From assembly GCA_024867545.1 (NCBI GenBank), contig JANFNE010000011.1, forward strand, positions 372,001-436,000: 64,000 bases of DNA, in the 5' to 3' direction. This document shows, in pieces, positions 1 through 9,990 of the stretch. The notes beneath the pieces were generated by a model. It was not told where the DNA came from, did no database searches, and saw only the letters and a program-made list of their open reading frames with translations. Numbering within the stretch: the stretch's first letter is position 1; each line of letters opens with the position of its first letter. The translations under genes were made by a program, and so were the position numbers. Origin of the DNA: Phytopythium helicoides. Lineage: Eukaryota; Oomycota; Peronosporomycetes; Pythiales; Pythiaceae.

Positions 1-1517
1 GCGTTCTTGCGCTCGAGGAAGTTGTGCCAGAGCTTGTAGCCGTCGCGCGCGAGGTACCAGAACACGAACCCGCAGAGCGCGAAGGTCGCCAGCACCGTGA
101 GCGACCAGCCGACTATCCTCTTGGCCAGCTGCGCAGACGTGCAGAGGTAGACGAGCGCGAAGAGCAGCCCCGGGATCACTAGGAACACGGCCAGGAGGAA
201 CACCACGGCCACGTACGGCCACGACGCGCTGAAGAAGGCCAGCGACCGCGCCCACCCGAGGATGGGCTTCCGCGTGGCCGGGATCGGGTAGAACAGGAAC
301 ACGCCGAACACGTTGAACCAGAAGTGCACGAGCGCGATGGCCACAGCATCCGACTTGCCCGTCACTAGCGACGCAAGCAGCGCCGTACCTGTCGTGCCAA
401 TGTTGGCGCCGATGACAATCGGATACACCTGCTCGAGTGTGAGGACGCCCAGACCGGCCATGGGCGTCATGATGGACGTCACAACGGTCGACGAGTGCAC
501 TGCGAACGTCACGACCGTGCCGAGGAGGATGTTGACGTAGGCGTTGAAATTCAGCAGCCGGGAAATGAGCACTTTGGCCGTTTCGGAGAACAACCGTGTG
601 AGCATCTTGACGAGCGTGAGCAGAGAGCACACAAGTAGCAGAAAGCCCAGGACCACCACGATGGCGCTGATCGCGCCGTCGCGGAGGTCGGTGCTGTGGA
701 AAGCGCCACCGACTACAAGTGTGTCCTCAGGAGCGCATATCCTCTCGCCAGTTGCTACGCTGGTGATGTTATCGCTGTCGAGCTGGATGAGCAAGGTGCT
801 TGTGGGTCGGACGATCGCGTCAATCGGGCTCGAAAATGCTCCGCCGTGTGTCCTTGCGTGTGAGAGCGCCACTGAGAGACGCTCGAGCGGGTGAAAGAGC
901 ACCTCGAGGGGGAACATGACGATCACCGACCAAATGTTGTACATGTCGTGCACGGTAGCGGCTGCCATGGCGCGTTGGAAGCGAGCTCTCTGCGTGACCT
1001 GCGCGAACGCCACCATGATGCACGTCACGCACGTACCGATGTTCGCCCCCATGACGACGTAGACGCCCTGGCGGATGGTCATAGCGTTCGCCCCCACGAG
1101 CGCAACAGTGATCGACGTGATCGTCGACGAGCTGTGGAGCAGAGCCGTCGCGACAGTTCCGATGATCACGCCGGCCACCGGGTTGTTGGCGAAGCTGAAC
1201 ACGTCCTTGGTGTTGCACGCGACGGCGAGCGTGAATCCATCCGAGATGAGGCGGATGGCCACCATGAACGTGTACGTGGCCGTGAGTGCGACGAGCGTCC
1301 GAGCGACGATGCTCGCCGCTCTCTTCACCCTACTCTTCTGGTCTTCAGCGCCCGCCACTTGCTTTGCTGGCGATCGAGCGTTCGCATCCGGAACGCGGTC
1401 TCGATCCTCCTCGCTGTCGTAAAAGCGTCCAAAGCCCTCGTGCTCGTAGCTCGACCGTGTCGTGTGGGCTGCGCTCTGCAGCAGCTCGAACGTCGTGGGC
1501 GAGAGCAACGTCGCCAT
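1..1517 (-). CDS. Na+/phosphate cotransporter (SLC34/NptA-like), truncated by window edge
   Basis: The minus strand is open from an ATG at 1517 to the window start, about 505 codons, so the C-terminus lies outside. The protein has a soluble N-terminus of about 70 residues and then two related membrane repeats. Each carries the hallmark of the Na/Pi cotransporter family: HSSST near residue 128 followed by VMGANIGT near 156, and a second HSSST with VIGANIGT about 250 residues later. In this family the QSSS-type motifs line the Na+ and phosphate site. The expected role is Na+-coupled phosphate uptake at the plasma membrane. It diverges from the giant gene starting at 2002. No frame break is seen. 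The family call is from motif and repeat structure; substrate preference is inferred. Confidence 0.85.
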   Translation of the reverse strand, partial: MATLLSPTTFELLQSAAHTTRSSYEHEGFGRFYDSEEDRDRVPDANARSPAKQVAGAEDQKSRVKRAASIVARTLVALTATYTFMVAIRLISDGFTLAVACNTKDVFSFANNPVAGVIIGTVATALLHSSSTITSITVALVGANAMTIRQGVYVVMGANIGTCVTCIMVAFAQVTQRARFQRAMAAATVHDMYNIWSVIVMFPLEVLFHPLERLSVALSHARTHGGAFSSPIDAIVRPTSTLLIQLDSDNITSVATGERICAPEDTLVVGGAFHSTDLRDGAISAIVVVLGFLLLVCSLLTLVKMLTRLFSETAKVLISRLLNFNAYVNILLGTVVTFAVHSSTVVTSIMTPMAGLGVLTLEQVYPIVIGANIGTTGTALLASLVTGKSDAVAIALVHFWFNVFGVFLFYPIPATRKPILGWARSLAFFSASWPYVAVVFLLAVFLVIPGLLFALVYLCTSAQLAKRIVGWSLTVLATFALCGFVFWYLARDGYKLWHNFLERKN

Positions 1518-2001
1518 TGCGTGTCAAATTTCGAACTAACCAGACTCGGTCTCACCTCAAGAGGGTGCAGCCAGCTCACGACAAGGCGGTGCAACTCACC
1601 GTCGACCCCGATGATCCCACGCACCACCAGCGAACGGCGTGAGGCCGGAGCGCTCCAGTCGGCTCCGCGTGTTTCGCTGCTGCGCCGACCACTTTGGTCC
1701 ATCAGTAACACCAGCGGAGCATCAAGAGGACCGTCACGCTGGCAACACGCCAACGCAGCAGCAGTCATCGGGCATCGGAAAAGTGTAGCCATTCCGCATG
1801 AATCTCGCCGTCTGAACACCTCGAATCTCTCAAGATTCAGAAAAAAATGTGATGTGGCGCCCATCATTTTGATCTTGAAGAGACGCGGCCGATCCACCCT
1901 ACCTTGTCATGCGGCGCCGACTGTCAGCGTCGATCGTCAACTCCTTGTGCAGCTGCTGCTGCTGTTATCCTACTACGACTGACTGAGTGGTGGTCGCGCC
2001 T
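1518..2001. other. Divergent intergenic region (484 bp)
   Basis: This lies between the start codons of the Na/Pi cotransporter gene (minus) and the giant gene (plus) and must hold both promoters. Open frames crossing it are composition-driven and do not resemble proteins. I recognise no clear initiator or repeat here. Confidence 0.5.
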
Positions 2002-5000
2002 ATGGGCGCCGAGATCTCTCGCGCGCTCGAGCAGGACGCTGCGCTTGGGGTCAATGGCGTCGTGGCCGAGGACGCCGCAGCGGTGCGCGACGGCAGCAAG
2101 CAGAGCGTGCGGCGCACTGCGGCCGACGTGGCGCGCCGCGCGCAGCTGTTCTCGTTCTGCAAGGACTGGAAGCTCGAGCGCATCGTCGACTTCCTGCGAT
2201 GGTACACGCACTTTGCGCTCCAAACCAGAAGAGGAGCGGGAGTTGCGGCCCTGGGCATAGCAGACGTCGTGGAGGGTGTAGAGCAGGCAGACAGACTCAT
2301 GCTGGATGTAGCTGCACTAGAAGCACTTCTCAAACAGCTGGGATTGGAGGTGGACGAATTGTTAGCGCGGCAAGTAGTCAATGGAACGAACTGCACGCCA
2401 GAAGGGCGAGCTATCGTAAGTGATGGCGGCGATTTAGCTGAGAACGAACACGCTGAGCCAAAACAGGATGAAGCCATTAATGAGCTACAAACGCGCAAGC
2501 ATGGCATCGAGTTGGAGCTAAAATCCAAGAAAGCAAGGCTGATCGATCTCCAGCTACATCTGATGGCTTCGCTTGACGGTGTGGACTTTCGACAGCCTCT
2601 CCAATGGCCGATATTCATGAAAGCCATGACACAGGTGCAGCTTCAAGGAGATGCGACACAGATCCGCCGGTCTACATCTGAATGGCACCCATCGTGCGAT
2701 GGCTTTGAGATGCGACGTCATGTGCTAGGCAAGGCACAGCTCGAAGAGTACCAAAGAGGAGACATTGTGTCACCTCCACCCGAGTCTCATGAGATTGACG
2801 GGCACACGGACGACTCTGCAAGCAGCTCTGCGGTAAGTGTGGAGGAGGAGGAGGGAGAAGAAGTAGATGCCGAAGAGAGTGACAGCGAAGTCAACGATAA
2901 TGAGAGCTCTCGTCCCACTCCTAACGATGCTGCGTCGAATGCTGGGAAAGATGTAATTTCAAAGAACGAAGGGGACAGCGACGAAAGCGACGAAGAAGTG
3001 CTCGACTCAAGGAAAACCACGAGCAAGCTAGCACCAACTTCTCCCGATGCTTTTGAAAACCCGCAAGCTTCTGAGAATGAGGTAGCCTCGTCAGCAGCCG
3101 CACCAAGTGTATTGCCGGCTAGCGAGCCAAGTTCTGTAGACATAATAAGAAGTGAACCAGCAGCTGCAAGTGAGTTACTGGCATTCAAACAGTCTTTGAA
3201 GCATCCACGCATTGTCAAGCGGTCTATTCCTGAAGTATTCAACCCAGAAACCAGGCATCCAGCCTTCTTCGGGTATACAAATGACAGACAGATGCCTTTT
3301 GTGAATGAGACACTCAAAGAACAGGTTGCTCTCGATGAACGCGAGAAAGCGATTTTTGCAGCCAAAATAGAGAATCTTCGAGCTGCATTAAACACAACTC
3401 TCAAGGCTGAGCAGAGCAAGCTTGAATCTTTCGACCAACGGGAACGAGATCTTATTGCAAAGCGGGCTAAGCATTGGGAGAAACGGAATGCCGAACTCGA
3501 GCGCGCTAAGAAGGAACTTGACCCCAACGACATGTACTTCCGAACCCACGAAGCACAGGATAAGCGCGCTCGGGAACAAGAAGCTTTTGATGACGAGGAG
3601 ATCAGGCGCTTACGCCAAAACTCAGAGGCAAGAATGAAGGCAGCACGTGAGCAGTGCGAAAAATCGATCAAGCATATTCACAGTGTGCAAGCTACTGATA
3701 AGCCTCAGGGTGAAGTCCGTTTGGTATATCACGAAAAGGAAATGTTAAAGCTTCAAATTGATGTAAATGAAGCAAAGAGAGCTCTTGACGCGGCCCGAGA
3801 AGAGTATGTTGCGCTCAAGACGACTAAAATTCGCATTCCTGGGCAAGATGCAAAAAATCGCGCTCAACTTCTGTATGCGGAGGACCAAATCAAGAATAAG
3901 GAGATTAATTTGGAGCGTGTATGCACTACATTTGAGAACGAGCAATTCCTGTTCCAGCGCGCACAGCAAATCCTTGAGCGTGAACAGCACTTTGTTCCGG
4001 TATACAACTGCGTAATGCAGACAAATTTTGATGGCACAAAGCAAACCAAGCAAAGTCCAGGTGTTATTCTGCTAGATTTGGCAGTACTCCTGCTACTTGG
4101 GGTAGGAGCTTGCTCGTTAGCTAGCAAATCAAAGCTCTTGTTCGATATGTTCGCAAGGCGTAGTGAGCATCCTCGCTACAGAAGGAGTAATAGCACTGGT
4201 GGCACAGTTCACGTCCTCCCCGCGGATGCGTTCGGGAGAGTTATGCAGCTGCTTGTTGAGTCGATGACTCGTCTAGGTGATATACAACTCCCACAGTCGC
4301 TATCCGATGGCTTTTTCCAAAGTGCTGCAGACCGTGAATTTTTGAATCTGGGGCTCACACCTACCAAAACGCAACTAATCGACAACCAAGACAAAGAAGA
4401 TGAGAAGTTGCAAGTGGTAAAGACACCAAATGGCTCAAACATTATCCCTGGGATGACTTACTTTGAGTTTCATAAGTACTGCATCGATAGCGTTGAACGG
4501 TCCAAGTATTTGTGTCAACTCTTAAGGCATCCATGGAAATACGAACAACTCAGTCGATTTGTTATTCAGCACATGAGCGCAACCCAACAGTACTCGCTCG
4601 GACTCATCAATCTCAACGATTTAAAGTACACAGTAGCACGTCAGTTAATACAACCCCGCGCAGAGCTGTCGAGATGGAAACGCATCGTAATCCACGAGCG
4701 AGCATTGGCTATGGGAGAGAATGATCCACTGAAAACTGATTACTCGAAGTATCTCCCGAGAAGGAGAGCGAAACTTTTGTCGAAAGTAGTTCCCCTAGAC
4801 CACGGAGGATACCGCAACCTACTGCACTATCGGATGCAAGTGATATTGCGTTCGGCAGTAAGACTGCAGACGCTTTGGCGAGCGAAGAAAGGGCGCCAAA
4901 TAGCGCGTTTGGCAGCAGAGAAGCAAGCATTTTATCACGCGCGAGGCATTGCACTTGCAGACGCCCGGAGAGCGATAGAAGTTGAGTGGGCGGAAAAGGA

Positions 5001-8000
5001 CGCAAAGCCAGCACACAGTGTGGAGAAGATGAAGTTTGAGGCCAAGATCCGGATGAAACAAGTCAAGCTCCGGACGAAGGGCAACGCTTTTTCTCGAGAG
5101 CAAGTGCTGGCACTTATGGTTGAGGAGGCAGTCCAGAATGCTCAGAAAGAGGTCGAGAATCGGTTTCGAGAAATGGAAGAAGAGCTTGGCTATATCGACC
5201 ACAATCACGCGCTTGTTGTACCTCATGCTGAAATGGGATACTTAAAGCAAGAAATTGCGAAAGGGCTTGTGAATCAACTGATCCATGCTAAGCAGGAACC
5301 AGCGGAAGTGACCCCGTTGCTTGAAACGATTGCTATGAATGAAGAGCGCGCTAGGAAGAAAGCAGAAGCGAAGAAAAGGAAGAAACTAAAGGGCGTTAAA
5401 ACCGCCGAAGACGGAGACGCTGAGGATGTCCCTGAAACCAATGGAAGTCCAGCCGATGTCGAGGAGCTTCATATCACTCGATCGAGCTCAAGTTATCGAA
5501 TGCTTTCGAAAGCGCGGATGGAGAATATGGTATTTGGACGCTTCCCAGCAGAACTGTACGCTCATGGTCGTAACAAGGAAGAAGATGCTCTGATGATGGC
5601 ATTGAGTATTGCAAATCCTGCTCTAACCCGACTTCAAGAGAGACTAAAACAAGTGTGCTGTGGTATGACGGATTTCAAGCTGGCTGAACTGCTAGAAGAG
5701 CTTCCGTCAAAGCGACACATTTGTGAATACGTCAGTTTTTTTCGACAGCCAGACGGGACAATTGACTCGAAAGCCTTGGAACAAGATCTGTACGACCATT
5801 TTCGGATGGTCCGTGGCTCTCGCGAGCTAGCAGAGGCATTCATCAACATTGAGCTAAGTGATCTCGAATTTGGGCTAGCGCGTGACCTTGCAAGAAGCAT
5901 TCGTAATGAGAGCCAGCAATCGCTGTGCACATTAGTGAACGTGGAGAACGGCGCTATAGCAAAGGAAAACGCGTCTATTATTGCCAAGAAGCTAACACGA
6001 ATGGGCTACAGATTGATTAAAGGCGGTGACGATAATAACGATGAGTCGAACAATGAAACAGACCGCGACTCAAATTCCATTGCAGATCGCTCGGCAGTGG
6101 ATAATCAAGAGGAAGAGCGCAACCCGGCCCAAGTCCTCCAGCAAAAAGCCAGACACATCCTGGAAGAGCGTCGAAAGCAAGCTCGTGAAGCCCATGCTCG
6201 AATGGTGGATGCAATGAAGGCGTGGAAGGAGGCCGAGCTCTCTCTACAAGAGACAGAGCGCAGTCAGTTGGAAGTTCGCGAAACGTACCCAATTTTGCCG
6301 GTGAACAGAACGAAGTGGTCGGAGCGCTTAAACTTTGCGCTACAGCTCAATGAGCGCTCTTCACAAGAAATTCAGCAAAAGTACACGGAGATCTTGCAAG
6401 TATGTAGGGATTTCATCGACACAGCGTCTGCGATAGCTTTGATATTAATTCGTGAGTTCCACCTTCCAGCGCGGCAAAAATCGATTTTGCCAGTTGGCGA
6501 GTCAATTATTGATGGCCGAAGGGATGAAGTCCGGCGGACGCATCGCCACAAGTACGAGGCGCATGATATTCTCTTCAAGGTATGCACAGATGATCACGGC
6601 CGCTTCGAGGGATCCCACGAGTTTGCAGCAAAGTTCGGGGGACACGAAGTCCGCAACTCGGGACTGTATATCCGAGAGCTTGGCATGCGTGAGAATGTTC
6701 TTTTGCCATTGCAATGTGTGGTTGACTTCCAAGGGTACCGTGTCTTGTGCTCGTCAAAAGTACCCATTGAGATAGTTTCATGGGGTGACACCGGTGGAGG
6801 CATCCAGAAGAAGTCAAAGCAGCTGGTTCATGGGAGCGATAACCGCGGCAAAACTGTCACTTTCCAGAGTAAAGAGGTGGACAAAGTATTAGCAACTGCA
6901 GCTGCACGACTAAACCTAAGCAGGCATGGCGTACGCGGATATCAAGACCTAACATCGAAGCTGCTTCATGCACCCGCTGACTTGCTAGGGTATATCAATG
7001 GCAAGAAGCAGATGGTCCTCCTTCGCTTCGCTCGTGCTATGCCACCTGAGGATCCAGAAGTCACCGCAAAGCACCTCGTGCAATCAACTCGAGGCATGAG
7101 TATTATGTGGCGGCAACTTCGACCCGAGTTAGTAGCTCGTTTTCCTACCCCGTTATCTTCAGATGCGCTTTCTTGTCTTACGTACTGTACTCCTGACTGG
7201 CAGAAGCAAGCTATTGGCGTTGAAGAAGCCACACAACATTTAATGAACGACGTCATTCCAGCATTCGCCCGAAAGTTGTCTCAACAGCCCCGATACTTTG
7301 AAGCTCCATCGTTCAATTTAACACTAGAGATGCATCGGCACGGCATCAATATTCGTCACTTGGGTCTACTTCGTGCATGCTTCTTCTTCCGTCTATCTGG
7401 AACAGCAACACTACAATACTCAACAGCAGAGATTCAAACTACTGAAGACTTTACTCGTGAAGTCGATCGAGGCTCACCCATCTTCATTGATGGAAAAACA
7501 CCTAGTTCAGTTAGCCCAGACAAAGCACTTCGATATGATGCAACATGCATTACGCTAACGACAGTTCACTTATCCGATTCCCGACAAAATGTTGTCATTT
7601 ACAGCGGTCGTGATGACTGTCGAGAGCGCGCGAACGATATTCGAGCGATGCTGCTCGCTGAAATGGTGGCACGCACATTCAAAAACCTTTTGCGCCATTT
7701 GCTTCGAGTAAGCGCTCAGACATGCGGAACAGGTCTTACTCCGTACGCGTTTAAGGATATAGTTGTCCATGCTTTGAACCTTTTAACTGGTAGTCGTGAG
7801 GGAAGCGACACCTTCTACAAAACACACTTGTTTGAAGGAATTCGTGCGCGCTTTGGACCTCGCGCGGTTTCGGAGGTTGACAAACAAAACCTACGCAAGT
7901 CGCTGTTCCGGAGCATGCAGTACATCATATCACGCGTCACTTCCATGATGGGGATTCCCATCTCAGCTCTCTGCCTTCAGCGCGTTAGAATGTTTCCTGA

Positions 8001-9990
8001 TAGCTACACCTTTGTTGCAGACGACCTCGTTGGTGATACCCCAGGCAGTTCTGGCGCACTTGGATACAGGGTCAAACACAATTTAGTGCTCCTTGATTTC
8101 TCGATGGCATCACTGCTTTTGTTGCATGCGACAGTCAAGCAGGCGACTACTTATCGTCGTTTGATACTTGGTGATGCTCCTCACGGATATTGGCCTTTGT
8201 GTGAGCGTAGAGGAACGCTCAGTGCAGGAAATCTTGGGATGTACGGGACAGATCTTACCGGAAAATTTCTTCCTGGTTGCATTCTTGAAGCAGAGGGACC
8301 AATTATGAATGCAGATATGAACCGCGCACTTCAACTTCGCAAGGAATCGCGCAGCTATGTTGGCTTTCCGTTCGTAACTGAGCGATATCCCAGCCTTCAA
8401 GACCCTCAAACTCATGTGTCAGTTGAGCTTTGGTGTCGATGCGATGGTCATGAGAGTACTCGACGCGTAGTCATGACACTCGGTCGATTTTCTCTGAGCG
8501 CGATCAAGGCAAATGTGTGGGCATTCACCATCAACGTTCGAAATATCGACATCGTGGCATGTGGTGCACAAGTGGAACTCCATAAATGGACATACTTGGT
8601 CGGAACCTTTGACGGTACAATGCTTCGATTGTATGTCGACGGTTTCTTGCAGAGCGAAGTCGAGGTTGAAGCGGTTGTTGACAGAGAGCTTCAAAAACGC
8701 GAAGCGATCATCCGAAAAACTCGCGATGACATCGACGACCAGGAAAACGAAGCTAAAGGACGCTGCTTCAAAGATATTGACCGCGAGATGCAGATCTTTT
8801 TCGCAACGAAAGAGGGTCGACGACAAATAAAGGAGATAAGTCAGAGGTTTCTAGACGAGCATGACTTCCGAGTTCGTTTGTCAAAAGCCGCAGTTATCAA
8901 GGACAGTGGTAACAAAAATGAAGATGCCGGTGAGGATGGAGACGAAATTTCGAGAACTGGATCGACACCTACCAATGCGAAGCAGCGCGTAGCACCATCT
9001 ACTTCACCGCTTCCGATCAAGCGAGATCTCTCTAAAACCTCCCGATCAGATTTTGAGCCTCTTGCTAAGAAGCAGCTTCTTCGGGAAAAATTTGACGCGC
9101 AGTGGGCTGTTCTGTCAGCTGAGTTTCAGGAAATGAGGCGACATGTGAATCTCAAAATTCAGAAAGAGCTCGAGGAGCAAACAAATCAAGATGCACGACC
9201 TCTACGCATCGGGTGCCTTTCATCTGCGCGTCGCCGGGATGGCAAGTACTTCTTTCATGGTAGCATTGCGCACGTAGCATATTACAACGGAGTTACGCTA
9301 ACGCGAGACCAAATTAACGCTCACTACGTCATGGGAACTCAAGACCGCGCATTCGAGTCGGACCACCTCTTCGCGCTTGCATCTAGTCGATTTTCACGAT
9401 CACTTCAACGCGCACCTGACGACAAAAAAATGCTGGTCAAGTTTGCCGAGAATGTGTGCGCATCTCTCAAATATGACTTGGACCACCAGCACGCGCAAGA
9501 ATTGTACAAAAAGAAGGTCAAGTGTGGAATCCAACCGTTAGTTGTAAGTGAAAATGTGCATGGCATCGCCGAAATTTTGAAAAATCTCCCTCGAGATCCA
9601 GCGTTTAGCTCGTTGTTCATCCATTGCTACCGAAGCCTAACCAATATCCGGCCAGATTACTTTCAAGCAACTGAGTCGGAGCAATGCCGACTAGACCTCA
9701 AAGAGCTAGCTCGGCTACCGTTTGCGTTCTTTTTGGGATCCCGATCTGCCAATTGCTTAAGAAACATAATGGGAGATCACGATCACGAGGATGAAGAATC
9801 GAACATTATTTCGCTTTTCGGCCGATGTTATTTGCAGGGTGCTACACGTCTTTCCGTCGTTTTACGGCGACAGTCTTACAAACATGCATTGGCTAACAAT
9901 GCTAAGCAACCCTCGTGCTGTTGTCTACTTCATCCTGTCCGCGGAAGCGGGCGAAGACTCACGATGCGTGGATTTGCGCGACGTTACTGA
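2002..9990 (+). CDS. Giant multidomain protein with coiled coils, IQ motif, CLU-like region and LamG-like fold
   Basis: One uninterrupted frame of about 2,660 codons; the first ATG is at 2002 (in-frame GTG triplets precede it). The sequence shows an acidic Ser/Glu-rich stretch (about residues 270-370), long charged coiled coils (about 420-690), a short hydrophobic segment at about 687-705, an IQ-type helix near 953 (LQTLWRAKKGRQIARL), and a region at about 1510-1800 that resembles the CLU domain of clustered-mitochondria proteins (a SHEFAAKFGGHE block and HGINIRHLGLLR). A concanavalin A/LamG-like domain follows at about 2056-2440 (GYWPLCERRG ... WTYLVGTFDG ... RLYVDGFL), split by a charged insertion. 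The C-terminus passes near 9830-9900 into a different frame that encodes leucine-rich repeats, so the real protein is probably longer. Function unknown; a calmodulin-binding scaffold is only a guess. Confidence 0.75.
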   Translation: MGAEISRALEQDAALGVNGVVAEDAAAVRDGSKQSVRRTAADVARRAQLFSFCKDWKLERIVDFLRWYTHFALQTRRGAGVAALGIADVVEGVEQADRLMLDVAALEALLKQLGLEVDELLARQVVNGTNCTPEGRAIVSDGGDLAENEHAEPKQDEAINELQTRKHGIELELKSKKARLIDLQLHLMASLDGVDFRQPLQWPIFMKAMTQVQLQGDATQIRRSTSEWHPSCDGFEMRRHVLGKAQLEEYQRGDIVSPPPESHEIDGHTDDSASSSAVSVEEEEGEEVDAEESDSEVNDNESSRPTPNDAASNAGKDVISKNEGDSDESDEEVLDSRKTTSKLAPTSPDAFENPQASENEVASSAAAPSVLPASEPSSVDIIRSEPAAASELLAFKQSLKHPRIVKRSIPEVFNPETRHPAFFGYTNDRQMPFVNETLKEQVALDEREKAIFAAKIENLRAALNTTLKAEQSKLESFDQRERDLIAKRAKHWEKRNAELERAKKELDPNDMYFRTHEAQDKRAREQEAFDDEEIRRLRQNSEARMKAAREQCEKSIKHIHSVQATDKPQGEVRLVYHEKEMLKLQIDVNEAKRALDAAREEYVALKTTKIRIPGQDAKNRAQLLYAEDQIKNKEINLERVCTTFENEQFLFQRAQQILEREQHFVPVYNCVMQTNFDGTKQTKQSPGVILLDLAVLLLLGVGACSLASKSKLLFDMFARRSEHPRYRRSNSTGGTVHVLPADAFGRVMQLLVESMTRLGDIQLPQSLSDGFFQSAADREFLNLGLTPTKTQLIDNQDKEDEKLQVVKTPNGSNIIPGMTYFEFHKYCIDSVERSKYLCQLLRHPWKYEQLSRFVIQHMSATQQYSLGLINLNDLKYTVARQLIQPRAELSRWKRIVIHERALAMGENDPLKTDYSKYLPRRRAKLLSKVVPLDHGGYRNLLHYRMQVILRSAVRLQTLWRAKKGRQIARLAAEKQAFYHARGIALADARRAIEVEWAEKDAKPAHSVEKMKFEAKIRMKQVKLRTKGNAFSREQVLALMVEEAVQNAQKEVENRFREMEEELGYIDHNHALVVPHAEMGYLKQEIAKGLVNQLIHAKQEPAEVTPLLETIAMNEERARKKAEAKKRKKLKGVKTAEDGDAEDVPETNGSPADVEELHITRSSSSYRMLSKARMENMVFGRFPAELYAHGRNKEEDALMMALSIANPALTRLQERLKQVCCGMTDFKLAELLEELPSKRHICEYVSFFRQPDGTIDSKALEQDLYDHFRMVRGSRELAEAFINIELSDLEFGLARDLARSIRNESQQSLCTLVNVENGAIAKENASIIAKKLTRMGYRLIKGGDDNNDESNNETDRDSNSIADRSAVDNQEEERNPAQVLQQKARHILEERRKQAREAHARMVDAMKAWKEAELSLQETERSQLEVRETYPILPVNRTKWSERLNFALQLNERSSQEIQQKYTEILQVCRDFIDTASAIALILIREFHLPARQKSILPVGESIIDGRRDEVRRTHRHKYEAHDILFKVCTDDHGRFEGSHEFAAKFGGHEVRNSGLYIRELGMRENVLLPLQCVVDFQGYRVLCSSKVPIEIVSWGDTGGGIQKKSKQLVHGSDNRGKTVTFQSKEVDKVLATAAARLNLSRHGVRGYQDLTSKLLHAPADLLGYINGKKQMVLLRFARAMPPEDPEVTAKHLVQSTRGMSIMWRQLRPELVARFPTPLSSDALSCLTYCTPDWQKQAIGVEEATQHLMNDVIPAFARKLSQQPRYFEAPSFNLTLEMHRHGINIRHLGLLRACFFFRLSGTATLQYSTAEIQTTEDFTREVDRGSPIFIDGKTPSSVSPDKALRYDATCITLTTVHLSDSRQNVVIYSGRDDCRERANDIRAMLLAEMVARTFKNLLRHLLRVSAQTCGTGLTPYAFKDIVVHALNLLTGSREGSDTFYKTHLFEGIRARFGPRAVSEVDKQNLRKSLFRSMQYIISRVTSMMGIPISALCLQRVRMFPDSYTFVADDLVGDTPGSSGALGYRVKHNLVLLDFSMASLLLLHATVKQATTYRRLILGDAPHGYWPLCERRGTLSAGNLGMYGTDLTGKFLPGCILEAEGPIMNADMNRALQLRKESRSYVGFPFVTERYPSLQDPQTHVSVELWCRCDGHESTRRVVMTLGRFSLSAIKANVWAFTINVRNIDIVACGAQVELHKWTYLVGTFDGTMLRLYVDGFLQSEVEVEAVVDRELQKREAIIRKTRDDIDDQENEAKGRCFKDIDREMQIFFATKEGRRQIKEISQRFLDEHDFRVRLSKAAVIKDSGNKNEDAGEDGDEISRTGSTPTNAKQRVAPSTSPLPIKRDLSKTSRSDFEPLAKKQLLREKFDAQWAVLSAEFQEMRRHVNLKIQKELEEQTNQDARPLRIGCLSSARRRDGKYFFHGSIAHVAYYNGVTLTRDQINAHYVMGTQDRAFESDHLFALASSRFSRSLQRAPDDKKMLVKFAENVCASLKYDLDHQHAQELYKKKVKCGIQPLVVSENVHGIAEILKNLPRDPAFSSLFIHCYRSLTNIRPDYFQATESEQCRLDLKELARLPFAFFLGSRSANCLRNIMGDHDHEDEESNIISLFGRCYLQGATRLSVVLRRQSYKHALANNAKQPSCCCLLHPVRGSGRRLTMRGFARRY

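Noticed and set aside
820..1982. Several plus- and minus-strand frames over the first 2 kb
   Set aside because: They lie over the Na/Pi cotransporter frame or its promoter and have Arg/His-rich translations typical of shadow frames in GC-rich DNA.
2199..9620. Many short frames on both strands inside the giant gene
   Set aside because: All overlap the single 2,660-codon frame that carries domain motifs; none has its own motif.
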